This document shows positions 24,772 to 33,206 of a stretch of DNA of 54,298 bases, in pieces. The translations under genes and the position numbers were made by a program. The notes below the pieces were generated by a model, which had not been told where the DNA came from, did not search any database, and saw only the letters and a program-made list of their open reading frames with translations. Source of the DNA: Bacteroidota bacterium (GTDB lineage: Bacteria > Bacteroidota > Ignavibacteria > Tepidaquicellales > Tepidaquicellaceae); the NCBI GenBank assembly GCA_018266895.1, contig JAFDZQ010000065.1:1-54298 (forward strand), written 5' to 3'. The first letter of the stretch is position 1, and every line of letters begins with the position of its first letter.

Positions 24772-26082
24772 TTACCTCAGGAACTTAACTTCATATGCAT
24801 ATCTCTCAAGCTCTTCCCTGAAATCCGGGTGCGCTATTTCTATAAGAGCTTTAGCTCTTTCCCTTACAGATTTTCCGAACATATCTGCAATGCCGTATTC
24901 TGTTATAATGTAGTGAACGTCTGCCCTCGTTGTTGTTACACCTGCTCCCTGTTTCAGATAAGGTGCAATCCGCGAAACCGTTCCGCCTCTGGCTGTTGAT
25001 GTGAAAGCCATTATCGGTTTGCCGTTTTCGCTTCTTGCGGCTCCTCTGATGAAATCAAGCTGCCCGCCGAAGCCAGAATAATTTTTCGGTCCGATGGAAT
25101 CTGCGCATACCTGACCGGTTATATCAACTTCCAGAGCTGAATTTATAGATACCATCTTATCATTTCTTGAAATTGTAAACGGATCATTGACAAACAGTGT
25201 CGGACGGAATTCAAAAACCGGATTGTCATTCATATAATCGAATACCTTCTTTGTACCCAGAATAAAAGATGACACAACTTTTCCCGGAAGCAGCGTTTTC
25301 TTCTCTCCGTTTATAACCCCTGATTCGATCAGATCTATAAGATGATCAGAGAACATCTCAGTATGAACTCCGAGATCTTTTTTATCTGTTAAAAACTGAA
25401 GCACTATGTCAGGAATTATGCCTATGCCCATCTGAAGAGTTGATCCGTCCTCTATGAGTCCTGCTATGCTCTTCCCGATCTTCTCATATATAATTTTGTC
25501 TTCTCCTACAGCCTCCTTTGAACTGTGAAATTCAGGTACTATCTCATCTATCTCAACTGCATAATCAATTTTATCAATGTGTATGAAATTATCACCGAGT
25601 ACTCTCGGCATTTGCTTGTTGATCTGTGCAACGATTATTTTCGAATGTTCGGATGCTGTCTTGGAACATTCATTGCTGATTCCGAATGAACAGTAACCGT
25701 GTTCGTCCGGAGGTGACAGGTGAAGAAAACAAATATCCAGGGGAATGATATGTCTTTGAATGAGAAGGGGAATTTCCGACAGGAATACAGGTATGAAATC
25801 CGCTCTTCCTTCGTTGATTGCTTTTCTGACATTTGCACCGGTAAACAATGATACTACATGAAAATGTCCTTCCATTTCAGGAGCCGAATATGGAGCATCA
25901 AGAAATGATATCAGCTGGACGATCTTTACTTTTTTTAATTCTTTATATCTTCTGCATAAAGCATCCATCAGAACTTTCGGATAAGAGCAGTTGGCGTGAA
26001 CATATATGCTCTGACCTGATTTAACGATCTTTGCTGCTTCATCGGCGCTTACAAATTTTGTTTTACCTTTCTTCTTTATCAT
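24772..26082 (-). CDS. Acetyl-CoA hydrolase/CoA-transferase family protein
   Basis: A 436-residue enzyme of the family that holds 4-hydroxybutyrate CoA-transferase, acetate CoA-transferase and propionyl-CoA:succinate CoA-transferase. The first half has IYVHANCSYPKVLMDAL and an AEIDEIVPE-like segment. The second has LGVHTEMFSD with the conserved (catalytic) Glu, MVSINSALEVDITGQV, NYSGFGGQLDFIRGA and VHYIITEYGIADMFGKSVRE. The exact substrate cannot be read. Together with acyl-CoA mutase and PEPCK in the window it could take part in propionate or succinate metabolism, which is an inference. It stands alone, 166 bp from queC, in the same direction. Confidence 0.85.
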   Translation of the reverse strand: MIKKKGKTKFVSADEAAKIVKSGQSIYVHANCSYPKVLMDALCRRYKELKKVKIVQLISFLDAPYSAPEMEGHFHVVSLFTGANVRKAINEGRADFIPVFLSEIPLLIQRHIIPLDICFLHLSPPDEHGYCSFGISNECSKTASEHSKIIVAQINKQMPRVLGDNFIHIDKIDYAVEIDEIVPEFHSSKEAVGEDKIIYEKIGKSIAGLIEDGSTLQMGIGIIPDIVLQFLTDKKDLGVHTEMFSDHLIDLIESGVINGEKKTLLPGKVVSSFILGTKKVFDYMNDNPVFEFRPTLFVNDPFTISRNDKMVSINSALEVDITGQVCADSIGPKNYSGFGGQLDFIRGAARSENGKPIMAFTSTARGGTVSRIAPYLKQGAGVTTTRADVHYIITEYGIADMFGKSVRERAKALIEIAHPDFREELERYAYEVKFLR

Positions 26083-26158
26083 AGATCAGTTTTAGTTTAT
26101 TTTAGTTAATGATTTTCAATATTAAAATAACTAATACTGATTTATTATTTGAGTCATT

Positions 26159-26314
26159 TCATTTTACCAGAATCATTTTTTTCGCCTTAACCAGATTTCC
26201 TTCCTCGCTGTTCGAGCCTGTTCCAATTTTATAAAAATATACTTTGAACGGATAATGTGCCGCATCGAGCAATATGATTAAACTGTAGTAGGGACTGAAT
26301 TTATAGTATAATAT
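26159..26314 (-). pseudogene. Orphan tail of a T9SS-type exported protein (remnant 1)
   Basis: The minus-strand frame holds only 51 codons between two stops (26312-26314 and 26159-26161). It ends in YPFKVYFYKIGTG...NLVKAKKMILVK. A hydrophobic/aromatic strand followed by a lysine-rich KMILVK end is the form of the last strands of T9SS C-terminal sorting domains. No start codon or upstream body is present, so it appears to be a decayed end. Confidence 0.55.
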
Positions 26315-26339
26315 TTAAAAGGGCTTTACTGAAATTTAA

Positions 26340-26373
26340 AAAGCCGGATCTGAATAATTTCAAATCCGGCTTT
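26340..26373 (-). terminator. Terminator between the two orphan tails
   Basis: AAAGCCGGAT (26340-26349) and ATCCGGCTTT (26364-26373) form a 10-bp stem with a 14-base loop. On the minus strand it is followed by TTAAATTT. It lies 22 bp after the stop of remnant 2 and looks like its former terminator. Confidence 0.65.
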
Positions 26374-26394
26374 GTTAATGATACATAAGAATTT

Positions 26395-26481
26395 TCACCT
26401 GATCAAAATCATTTTTCTCACCTGAATGAAATTTCCTGATTTCATTTTATAGTAATACAATCCGGACTTGTAATTTGCTAT
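26395..26481 (-). pseudogene. Orphan tail of a T9SS-type exported protein (remnant 2)
   Basis: A 28-codon minus-strand piece ends at 26395-26397. It reads NYKSGLYYYKMKSG then NFIQVRKMILIR, which closely parallels the end of the complete subtilase (SGVYFYKLITDN then KTLVRQMILLK). An in-frame stop lies just before it. The terminator follows at 26340-26373. The rest of the gene is gone, and the palindrome array begins about 40 bp upstream. Confidence 0.7.
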
Positions 26482-26518
26482 TCAAAAGAAACTGAATAAC
26501 TTACAGTGGATTTTTAAC

Positions 26519-26946
26519 ATCCTCGTTACGAATCTCCTGATTCGTAACGAGATCATCCGTTCCCAATCCGGAGATTGGGAACGAGGAGTTTAAATTATAA
26601 ATAACTATTTTAACATCCTCGTTACGGATCTCCTGATTCGTAACGAATTATCCGTTCCCAATCCGGAGATTGGGAACGAGGAGTTTAAATTATAAATAAA
26701 TATTCATCCGTTCCCAATCCGGAGATTGGGAGCGAGGAGTTTAAATTATAAATAACTATTTTAACATCCTCGTTACGAATCTCCTGATTCGTAACGAGAT
26801 CATTCGTTCCCAATCCGGAGATTGTGAACGAGGAGTTTAAATTATAAATAACTATTCATCCGTTCCCAATCCGGAGATTGGGAACGAGGAGTTTAAATTA
26901 TAAATAACTATTCATCCGTTCCCAATCCGGAGATTGGGAACGAGGA
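26519..26946. repeat. Tandem array of nine palindromes of two kinds
   Basis: Kind A (26522-26551, 26618-26647, 26769-26798) is a 13-bp stem, CTCGTTACGAATC, with a TCCT loop; the second copy has mismatches. Kind B (26558-26583, 26653-26678, 26709-26734, 26805-26830, 26861-26886, 26917-26942) is an 11-bp stem, CGTTCCCAATC, with a CGGA loop. The order is A B A B B A B B B. Each B except the last is followed by AGGAGTTTAAATTATAAATAA. Spacing is very regular: B to the next B 56 bp, A to the next B 35-36 bp, B to the next A 60 bp. It resembles REP-type palindromes. The 965-bp gap from 26083 to 27047 otherwise holds only the orphan tails and a terminator. Confidence 0.9.
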
Positions 26947-27047
26947 ATACTTTTACCGGTAATAAATTCCTTCAGTTAAAAACACAATAGCAGGATGCAC
27001 GAAAATCCTGAGATCTTAATTGAATAATTATGAACCGACAGAAGTTC

Positions 27048-29177
27048 TTATTTTAATAAGATCATCTGCCTTACCAATGTTTTATTATCTGTTATCAGTT
27101 TATAAAAATATACTCCGCTTGAAAGATTTCCTCCGTTAAATTTTACTCTGTGTGCTCCTTCTTGCTGTATTCCGTCAGCCAGTACTGCTGCTTCCTTACC
27201 TGATATATCGTAAACTTTCAATGTAATCCTGCCGCTGAATGGAAGATAATAACTGATAACAGTTTCCGGGTTGAATGGATTAGGATAATTGTAAAGAGTA
27301 ATAACATTTGCAGAAACCGGATCTGAATTAAAACTGAACGGATAAACCCTGAAGCTGAATTTCGCATTCGGTGGATTGCTGCCCGGAGGATTTACACCGC
27401 TTCCTCCTGACGGAAGTGTCGAAGATAAAGGAACGGGAAGTGCAATATCCTGCGCGGCGAAATAATATTCCACAGTTGCCTTCATATTTATCTGCGGTAT
27501 GCTGAAATAAAATGTATCTGATACTGAATTGTATGCTGTAACTGAAGAGTACGGACTTACTGTACCATAAACATTCGTTCTGTAATACAGCATGGGATAT
27601 TCATTTGTTCTTTTTCTGATGATGCCGTTATCTTTTATAATGCATTTAATTATTACAGGACCTGATTTTCTCACGCTGAATATTGTCTGTGTGTGCTGAA
27701 TGACCGGCGGCTGTGTGTCAAGTTTCCTTGCTGTGTCAACTGATTTTTTTGCATCTATTATTCCCCAGCCCATGAGATTGTTTGGCGAACTGTTATTGCT
27801 TCCGAATTTTCTAAGTATATTCCTGACCTGAATAGGTGTGAGACTTTTGTTTGCAGTTAGTATAAGCGCACATACTCCTGCATTCAAAGGACAGGAAAAA
27901 GAAGTTCCGCTTACATTGCTATATGAATTGCCGGAAGTTCCCGCTGCATAATTACTGCTTCCCATTGCCATTATATCAGGTTTTATTCTTGCCGGTACAT
28001 CTGTTGTCGGACCGACAGAACTGAAGCTTGCCCTGCTTCCGCCTGAAGTAACAGCTCCTACTGTAATGACACTGTCACCGTCAGCAGGTCCGATCAATGT
28101 ATTGTTTGAAGAAGATCCGTTATTACCTGCTGAGTTACTGACAACAATTCCCTTGTTGACTGCAAGATCGGCAGCTTTTGTAATCGGCAGTGTATTGCCG
28201 TTCATATCCTGCCAGGTGTAACCCGAATAAGGTGCATCGAAATCAAGATAACCCAGTGAACTTGTGATCACATCAGCTCCGAGACTGTCAGCCCATTCAG
28301 CTGCTGCTATCCAGTTATCCATTTCGGCAGGAGTTTCCGTTGGATCCACTTCGGTTCTTGCGAGAATGAATTTCGATTTAAATGCAGGACCTATAAGCTG
28401 ACCGGGTTTATAAGCTCCTACCTGTGACAATGTTGCAGTGCCGTGTGAATGTCCCGCTAAGACTGGTGTATGATTCTGAAAATCATAAGTGGAAACAATA
28501 TTCATTGGATATGTTGTAAAAACTTCATGTGTCAGGTTAAAAAATCCCGCATCAAAATCCGCGATGAGTATTCCCTGTCCGAAGATTCCGTCATTGTGAA
28601 CTTCGTTAACTTTTATCTGGGTGATTTGTGAAACAGCGTTCCCCGACCCGTAATTCAGCGTATCGGCAAGTATCTCATCCGGAAGTAAAGGATATGACTC
28701 AGGCTGTTTAAGATTAAATTCAATATTGTCTTTTGATTTTCTGAATCTTTCAACCAGATCGATATTTTTTACAAAATCCATTCTTGCAAGATCATTGATC
28801 TGTTCAGGAGTAACTTCAGCGCTTACGGCATTCAGCCATTTTGACCTGTTGCGGATCTTCAGAACTTTAGTATAAACAGCACTGATGTAAGAAACATTTA
28901 AAGGAACATCGGTTATGTCCAATGCCTGCTCAATTGACTTTACCTTTAATCTTCTTTCAAAAGATCTTTGCGAAACAATGTTTAAAGGATTTAATAATCT
29001 GCTTAATGCATCCGGACCTTTATCCGTAAAATATATCCAGACAACAAAATTATTCTTTGAATTATCAGATAAAGAATATAAAAGCTGTTTACTTATTTTA
29101 TCGGATGGAATATTCTGGGTATAACCTGATAAAATAAATATTGCAATAAAAGAAAAGGCCGTAATTAATCTGTTCAT
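27048..29177 (-). CDS. S8 (subtilase) peptidase with T9SS C-terminal sorting domain
   Basis: An exported serine peptidase, 709 residues. Residues 1-21 are a signal peptide. A propeptide-like region with an inhibitor I9-type fold lies before the catalytic domain (about 180-480). Catalytic residues: Asp209 (ADFDAGF; Asp207 is a second candidate), His245 (AGHSHGTATL), Ser426 (SGTSFSCP), with the oxyanion Asn352 in SNSAGNNG. The last 85 residues form a type A T9SS sorting domain, with YNYPNPFNPETVISYYLP and the closing GVYFYKLITDNKTLVRQMIL. It is therefore predicted to cross the outer membrane by the PorU-type route and be anchored or released at the surface. It stands alone, divergent from murB. 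Confidence 0.93.
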   Translation of the reverse strand: MNRLITAFSFIAIFILSGYTQNIPSDKISKQLLYSLSDNSKNNFVVWIYFTDKGPDALSRLLNPLNIVSQRSFERRLKVKSIEQALDITDVPLNVSYISAVYTKVLKIRNRSKWLNAVSAEVTPEQINDLARMDFVKNIDLVERFRKSKDNIEFNLKQPESYPLLPDEILADTLNYGSGNAVSQITQIKVNEVHNDGIFGQGILIADFDAGFFNLTHEVFTTYPMNIVSTYDFQNHTPVLAGHSHGTATLSQVGAYKPGQLIGPAFKSKFILARTEVDPTETPAEMDNWIAAAEWADSLGADVITSSLGYLDFDAPYSGYTWQDMNGNTLPITKAADLAVNKGIVVSNSAGNNGSSSNNTLIGPADGDSVITVGAVTSGGSRASFSSVGPTTDVPARIKPDIMAMGSSNYAAGTSGNSYSNVSGTSFSCPLNAGVCALILTANKSLTPIQVRNILRKFGSNNSSPNNLMGWGIIDAKKSVDTARKLDTQPPVIQHTQTIFSVRKSGPVIIKCIIKDNGIIRKRTNEYPMLYYRTNVYGTVSPYSSVTAYNSVSDTFYFSIPQINMKATVEYYFAAQDIALPVPLSSTLPSGGSGVNPPGSNPPNAKFSFRVYPFSFNSDPVSANVITLYNYPNPFNPETVISYYLPFSGRITLKVYDISGKEAAVLADGIQQEGAHRVKFNGGNLSSGVYFYKLITDNKTLVRQMILLK

Positions 29178-29287
29178 TTTTTTATTTCAAAATAACCTAA
29201 CTTTTTAAAAAATTAAATGCAGAGTAATTTATATGACAATATTAATTTTATATACATTTCTAAAAATCACAGATTGGTTTATATTGA

Positions 29288-30376
29288 ATGACAAAACATA
29301 ATGTATTGATCGTAAAAGAAAATATACTCCTTTCAGAATATACTACAATAAAACTCGGCGGAGCAGCTAAATATTTTATAGAATGCGACTCAGAAGATTC
29401 AGTGAAGGATGCTTTGAAATTTGCAAAAGAAAAAAAATGCAGACTTCAGGTCTTAGCCGGCGGCAGTAATATTGTTTTTTCTGATGAGGGATTTGACGGA
29501 TTGATTTTAAAGATGAGCATAAAAGTAGTCTCATTAACCAAAAGTAAGGAAAGCTGTTTTATTACATCGGGTGCCGGAGAGATATGGGACGATTTTGTAA
29601 AGTTCAGCATTGAAAATGAATTTACCGGAGCGGAATGTTTATCCGGAATTCCCGGATCGGTTGGGGCGACACCTGTACAGAATGTCGGAGCTTACGGACA
29701 GGAAGTAAGTGAAATTATCCATTCGCTGAAGGCAATTGACAAGGAATCACTCGAAGTAATTAATTTCAGCGGCGAAGAATGCCGGTTCGGATACAGAGAC
29801 AGCAGATTCAAATCGGCAGATAAGGATAAGTACATAATCCTGGAAGTCGTTTTTAAAATGAACGCAAACAAAGAACCTGAAATCAGATATCCCGAACTGA
29901 AAAATTATTTAGAATCTCTTGAAAAATTTTCCGCACTCAGTGACAGAAAAGAAAAACTTAATTTTATCAGAAATGCAGTTCTTACCCTCCGCCAAAAAAA
30001 ATCGATGATAATTGACAGTAACGATCCGAATTCAGTTTCATGCGGTTCTTTTTTTACAAACCCCGTGCTTGATGTTCCGGAGTTTGAAGAATTCAGAACT
30101 AAATGCGAAGTTATGAAACTCTCTCCTCCATTTTACAAAACTACCATGTCCGGAATTGAACGAATGAAAATTCCTGCCGCCTGGCTTGTCGAACAATCCG
30201 GTTTTGTGAAGGGTTTTAAAGCCAAAGGAGCCGGAATATCCTCCAGCCATTCGCTTGCAATAATCAATACGGGCGGAAAAACCTCCGATGTGCTTTCATT
30301 GTCCGGAGAAATTATGAGGAAAGTGAAAGAAAAATTCGGAATTACTTTGACTCCTGAACCTGTCATTGTAAAATGA
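29288..30376 (+). CDS. murB: UDP-N-acetylenolpyruvoylglucosamine reductase
   Basis: Flavoenzyme that makes UDP-N-acetylmuramate in peptidoglycan synthesis. The 362-residue protein has the FAD-binding LAGGSNIVFSDEGFDGLIL and SGIPGSVGATPVQNVGAYG motifs, and the catalytic Ser in SCGSFFTNPV. The C-terminus has the conserved Glu in LTPEPVIV. It is a MurB type I-like protein with the extended FGYRDSRFK segment in the middle. No strong Shine-Dalgarno lies before the ATG. TATACATTTC at about 29250 resembles a -7 box (7 of 8 bases), but no -33 element was found. Confidence 0.95.
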   Translation: MTKHNVLIVKENILLSEYTTIKLGGAAKYFIECDSEDSVKDALKFAKEKKCRLQVLAGGSNIVFSDEGFDGLILKMSIKVVSLTKSKESCFITSGAGEIWDDFVKFSIENEFTGAECLSGIPGSVGATPVQNVGAYGQEVSEIIHSLKAIDKESLEVINFSGEECRFGYRDSRFKSADKDKYIILEVVFKMNANKEPEIRYPELKNYLESLEKFSALSDRKEKLNFIRNAVLTLRQKKSMIIDSNDPNSVSCGSFFTNPVLDVPEFEEFRTKCEVMKLSPPFYKTTMSGIERMKIPAAWLVEQSGFVKGFKAKGAGISSSHSLAIINTGGKTSDVLSLSGEIMRKVKEKFGITLTPEPVIVK

Positions 30377-30561
30377 GTTAAAATATAATTTGCTAAATTT
30401 AAAACAGATTTAAATTTAAATACTGATAATATTTTGATTTTAGTGTTAAAGCACATTTCCGGAAAAATAGTCTGAAAACAAAAGTACTATCATTTTATCA
30501 ATTGAATCACAACCTTAAAATAATTAAATTACAATTCTATAAAATCTAAAAACAATTATTT

Positions 30562-30945
30562 ATGAATATTCCTGAATCAGTAAAATATACAAAAGAACAC
30601 GAATGGATAAGATCAGAAGGCAATGTCTGCACAGTCGGAGTTACTGATTATGCACAGGGAGAACTCGGAGATATCATATATCTTGATATAACTTCCGATC
30701 CCGGAAGTGAAGTTAAACAGGGGGATACAGTTGGTTCAATAGAAGCTGTAAAAACCGTATCCGAGGTTTTCAGTCCTGTTTCGGGGAAAATCCTTGAGAT
30801 AAATACGGCTATTAATGACAATCCTTCCATTGTAAATACTGAACCATATGAAGGGGGCTGGATTTTCAAAATCGAACCCTCAAATCAGGATGAGATATCT
30901 AATCTTCTTGGTTCAGGTGATTATAAAAAGCTTATCGGAGTTTAA
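30562..30945 (+). CDS. gcvH: Glycine cleavage system H protein
   Basis: Lipoyl carrier of the glycine cleavage system, 127 residues, carrying the aminomethyl group between GcvP and GcvT. The lipoylated Lys lies in GSIEAVKTVSEVFSPVSG (residue 63 or near). N-terminal PESVKYTKEHEWIR and the C-terminal YEGGWIFKIEPSN are typical. gcvP, gcvT and lipoyl-protein genes are not in this window. It lies between murB and the DUF177 gene, 185 bp after murB. Confidence 0.95.
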   Translation: MNIPESVKYTKEHEWIRSEGNVCTVGVTDYAQGELGDIIYLDITSDPGSEVKQGDTVGSIEAVKTVSEVFSPVSGKILEINTAINDNPSIVNTEPYEGGWIFKIEPSNQDEISNLLGSGDYKKLIGV

Positions 30946-31002
30946 ATTCCGGAAATTTTTTCCAGATAAACAAAGTTCTTTGACCATAAACCGGGTATTG
31001 AT

Positions 31003-31521
31003 ATGTTAAAAATACATATAAGTAATTTACAGGACGGCGAATATGAATATGAATTTAAGATAAACAGCACAGATATTGAATTTGATGCTGAAGATGCTGA
31101 ATTAGCAGAAGATGTTACAGTAAATGTCAAAATGTATAAAGCCGGTAATCAGTTTGATCTGAAAACCGAATTAGCAGGAAGTTTTATTCTTACTTGTGAC
31201 AGATGTACCGATAAATACAGGCACCAATTTAAAAATTCATTTGAAATAATTTATAAATTTAATTTCTCTGATCCTGATGATTCTGATGATGATCAGGATG
31301 AAATAAAATTTATTCCGCTTAAGACAGGATTCATTGATATAAAGGATGATATAAGAGATTATTTATTGCTGTCGATACCGATGAAGAAAGCCCCGGAAGA
31401 AGAAGACGGGATCTGCAGATATTGCAAAAGGAATATCGATGATCTTTTAAGCTTCAGAAAAAAAGAGGAAATTAGTCCTGTCTGGGAGAAACTCATAAAA
31501 ATTAAAAAAAACATAAAATAA
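31003..31521 (+). CDS. DUF177 (YceD-like) domain protein
   Basis: A 172-residue acidic protein of the DUF177 family, which in most bacteria precedes rpmF and, in E. coli and plants, has been linked to 23S rRNA accumulation. The conserved TCDRCTDKY and a second CRYCKRN cysteine pair may bind zinc. A strongly acidic stretch (DPDDSDDDQDE) lies at about residues 90-100. It is followed after 13 bp by rpmF, which confirms the family assignment by context. Confidence 0.85.
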   Translation: MLKIHISNLQDGEYEYEFKINSTDIEFDAEDAELAEDVTVNVKMYKAGNQFDLKTELAGSFILTCDRCTDKYRHQFKNSFEIIYKFNFSDPDDSDDDQDEIKFIPLKTGFIDIKDDIRDYLLLSIPMKKAPEEEDGICRYCKRNIDDLLSFRKKEEISPVWEKLIKIKKNIK

Positions 31522-31534
31522 ACATTACAATAAA

Positions 31535-31717
31535 ATGCCAAATCCAAAAAGAAGACATTCTAAAGCCAGAGGTAGAAAAAGAAGGACTCATTACAAAGCG
31601 ACTGCGCCGACTCTGATGTCATGTCCTAATTGCGGTGAACTTAAACAGGCTCACAGAGTTTGTTCATCCTGCGGTTTCTATGACGGAAAGAGTATTGTTA
31701 TACCTAAGACTAAATAA
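31535..31717 (+). CDS. rpmF: 50S ribosomal protein L32
   Basis: A 60-residue basic ribosomal protein of the zinc-binding type: PNPKRRHSKARGRKRR start, then CPNCGE and CSSCGF, the two CxxC pairs spaced by KQAHRV. It is read from the DUF177-rpmF-plsX group. As the cysteines are intact, a zinc-free substitute would not be needed. Confidence 0.97.
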   Translation: MPNPKRRHSKARGRKRRTHYKATAPTLMSCPNCGELKQAHRVCSSCGFYDGKSIVIPKTK

Positions 31718-31809
31718 AAGAACTGATAAATCATTCAGTCTCACCACTATAAATATACTCATCCGGGATTTCACTGCAATTTAGATGAAAATTAATTCAG
31801 CAGAGAAAA

Positions 31810-32814
31810 ATGAATAAGATAAAAGTAGCTGTCGATGCCATGGGCGGTGATTTCGCTCCGTTAAATGATGTTTCGGGAGCAGTTATAGCCGCTGAGGAAA
31901 AAAGAGATTCTCTTGAAATAATTTTAGTAGGTAAAGAAAAGCTCATAAGTGAGGAATTAAATAAGCATAAGATAAATCTCGGGAATCTGTCCGTTGTCAA
32001 TGCGACGGAAGTAATAACAATGAATGATTCTCCTACGGATTCATTAAAAACGAAATCGGATTCTTCGATAAGTGTCGGCATAAACCTTGTAAAAGATAAA
32101 AAAGCTGATGCGTTTATAAGCGCAGGAAATACTGGAGCAGTAATGACAGCTTCGATTCTCAGGCTGGGCAGAATAAAAGGAGTAGGAAGACCAACTATAG
32201 GGTCTCTTTTTCCTACTGATAAAGGAAGAACCATGGTTTTTGATGTGGGTGCCTCTGTAGATTGCAAACCGAATCATCTCCTGGAATTCGGAGTGATGGG
32301 AAGTATTTATATGAAGTATGTTTACGGTATTGACAAGCCGAAAGTAGGATTGCTGAATGTCGGCGAAGAGAAAAGCAAAGGAGATAATCTGACTCTGGAA
32401 GCTTATGATCTTCTTGAGAAATCGAATCTGAATTTTGTAGGAAATGTTGAAGGAAGGGATGTTTTAAGAGGCAGAGCGGATATAATTGTTTGCGACGGAT
32501 TTGTCGGTAATGTAATTCTTAAATTTGCCGAAAGCGTACTTGATGTAATGAAAAGCAAATTCAGGACATATTCCGAAAAAGGATTTCTGCAGAAAATATG
32601 GGTCGGGATGATGTATGGAACGCTTAAAAATGTGGTTCTTAAGGATTTTGATTATCAGGAATACGGAGGAGTGCCTCTTCTGGGTGTCAATGGCATTACA
32701 ATAATCGGACACGGCAAATCATCTCCGATTGCAATAAAGAATATGATTTACAAAGCTGAGGAAATGATAAGGAAAGAAGTAAACAGTAAAATTAGTGAAG
32801 AACTTTCTGTCTGA
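31810..32814 (+). CDS. plsX: Phosphate acyltransferase PlsX
   Basis: Makes acyl-phosphate from acyl-ACP for phospholipid synthesis; peripheral at the membrane. The 334-residue protein begins with VAVDAMGGDFAPLNDVSGAV and has SAGNTGAVMTASI, VFDVGASVDCKPNHLLEFG, GLLNVGEEKSKGD and IVCDGFVGNVILKFAE. It is linked with DUF177 and rpmF, as in many genomes. fabH, which often follows, is absent here. The next gene is 151 bp away. Confidence 0.95.
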   Translation: MNKIKVAVDAMGGDFAPLNDVSGAVIAAEEKRDSLEIILVGKEKLISEELNKHKINLGNLSVVNATEVITMNDSPTDSLKTKSDSSISVGINLVKDKKADAFISAGNTGAVMTASILRLGRIKGVGRPTIGSLFPTDKGRTMVFDVGASVDCKPNHLLEFGVMGSIYMKYVYGIDKPKVGLLNVGEEKSKGDNLTLEAYDLLEKSNLNFVGNVEGRDVLRGRADIIVCDGFVGNVILKFAESVLDVMKSKFRTYSEKGFLQKIWVGMMYGTLKNVVLKDFDYQEYGGVPLLGVNGITIIGHGKSSPIAIKNMIYKAEEMIRKEVNSKISEELSV

Positions 32815-32930
32815 CAGTTTTAAAATCAAATTAAAAAAAGATTTGTCTGCAAGATTGTAGTAATTTAGATGCATTGGATTTCATTTCTGTTTTAAAGACA
32901 AAACGACTTTTTTTTTAACTATCATAGAAG

Positions 32931-32938
32931 TATATTTG
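32931..32938 (+). promoter_or_regulatory. Predicted -7 box before the 32966 gene
   Basis: TATATTTG matches the Bacteroidota -7 consensus TAnnTTTG exactly, 27 bases before the ATG. The upstream -33 region is T-rich and lacks a clear TTTG, so the promoter is only partly supported. Confidence 0.4.
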
Positions 32939-32965
32939 TAAAAATTTTTTGAAAAATAACAAATC

Positions 32966-33172
32966 ATGGCAAAACAACAAACATTTGCTGATAAAGCAAA
33001 CAAATTAGGCAAGAAAAATGATCTTATGGTAATGTGTCCTGATACCAATAAGGAAACAAAGATCATTAATGTCCGAATGGTAGATGCTATAAAAACCGAA
33101 AAGGGTACTTACAAATTTCTTGACAGAAATATGAAAGTTTACGAATCTACTTACAAACCGTATAAACCATAA
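32966..33172 (+). CDS. Small basic protein of unknown function before rpmB
   Basis: A 68-residue lysine-rich protein that I cannot place in a family. It begins MAKQQTFADKANKLGKKND, has one Cys (VMCPDTNKE), and ends in a tyrosine-rich KVYESTYKPYKP. Two or three beta strands are likely (IINVRMVD, KGTYKFLD, MKVYES). It has its own predicted promoter box and lies 34 bp before rpmB, the position where rpmG (L33) is often found. A ribosomal or ribosome-associated role is suggested only by context; no L33 motif is clear. Confidence 0.65.
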   Translation: MAKQQTFADKANKLGKKNDLMVMCPDTNKETKIINVRMVDAIKTEKGTYKFLDRNMKVYESTYKPYKP

Positions 33173-33206
33173 GTTTAATTTAAAAGAATAAAAGGAGATA
33201 TCTATA

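Noticed and set aside
24697-24999. 100-codon plus-strand frame near the CoA-transferase end
   Set aside because: It lies mostly antisense to the CoA-transferase gene and has no recognisable domain.
26519-26946. CRISPR array
   Set aside because: The units are palindromes of two kinds with near-identical linkers rather than one direct repeat with unique spacers. No cas genes are in the window.
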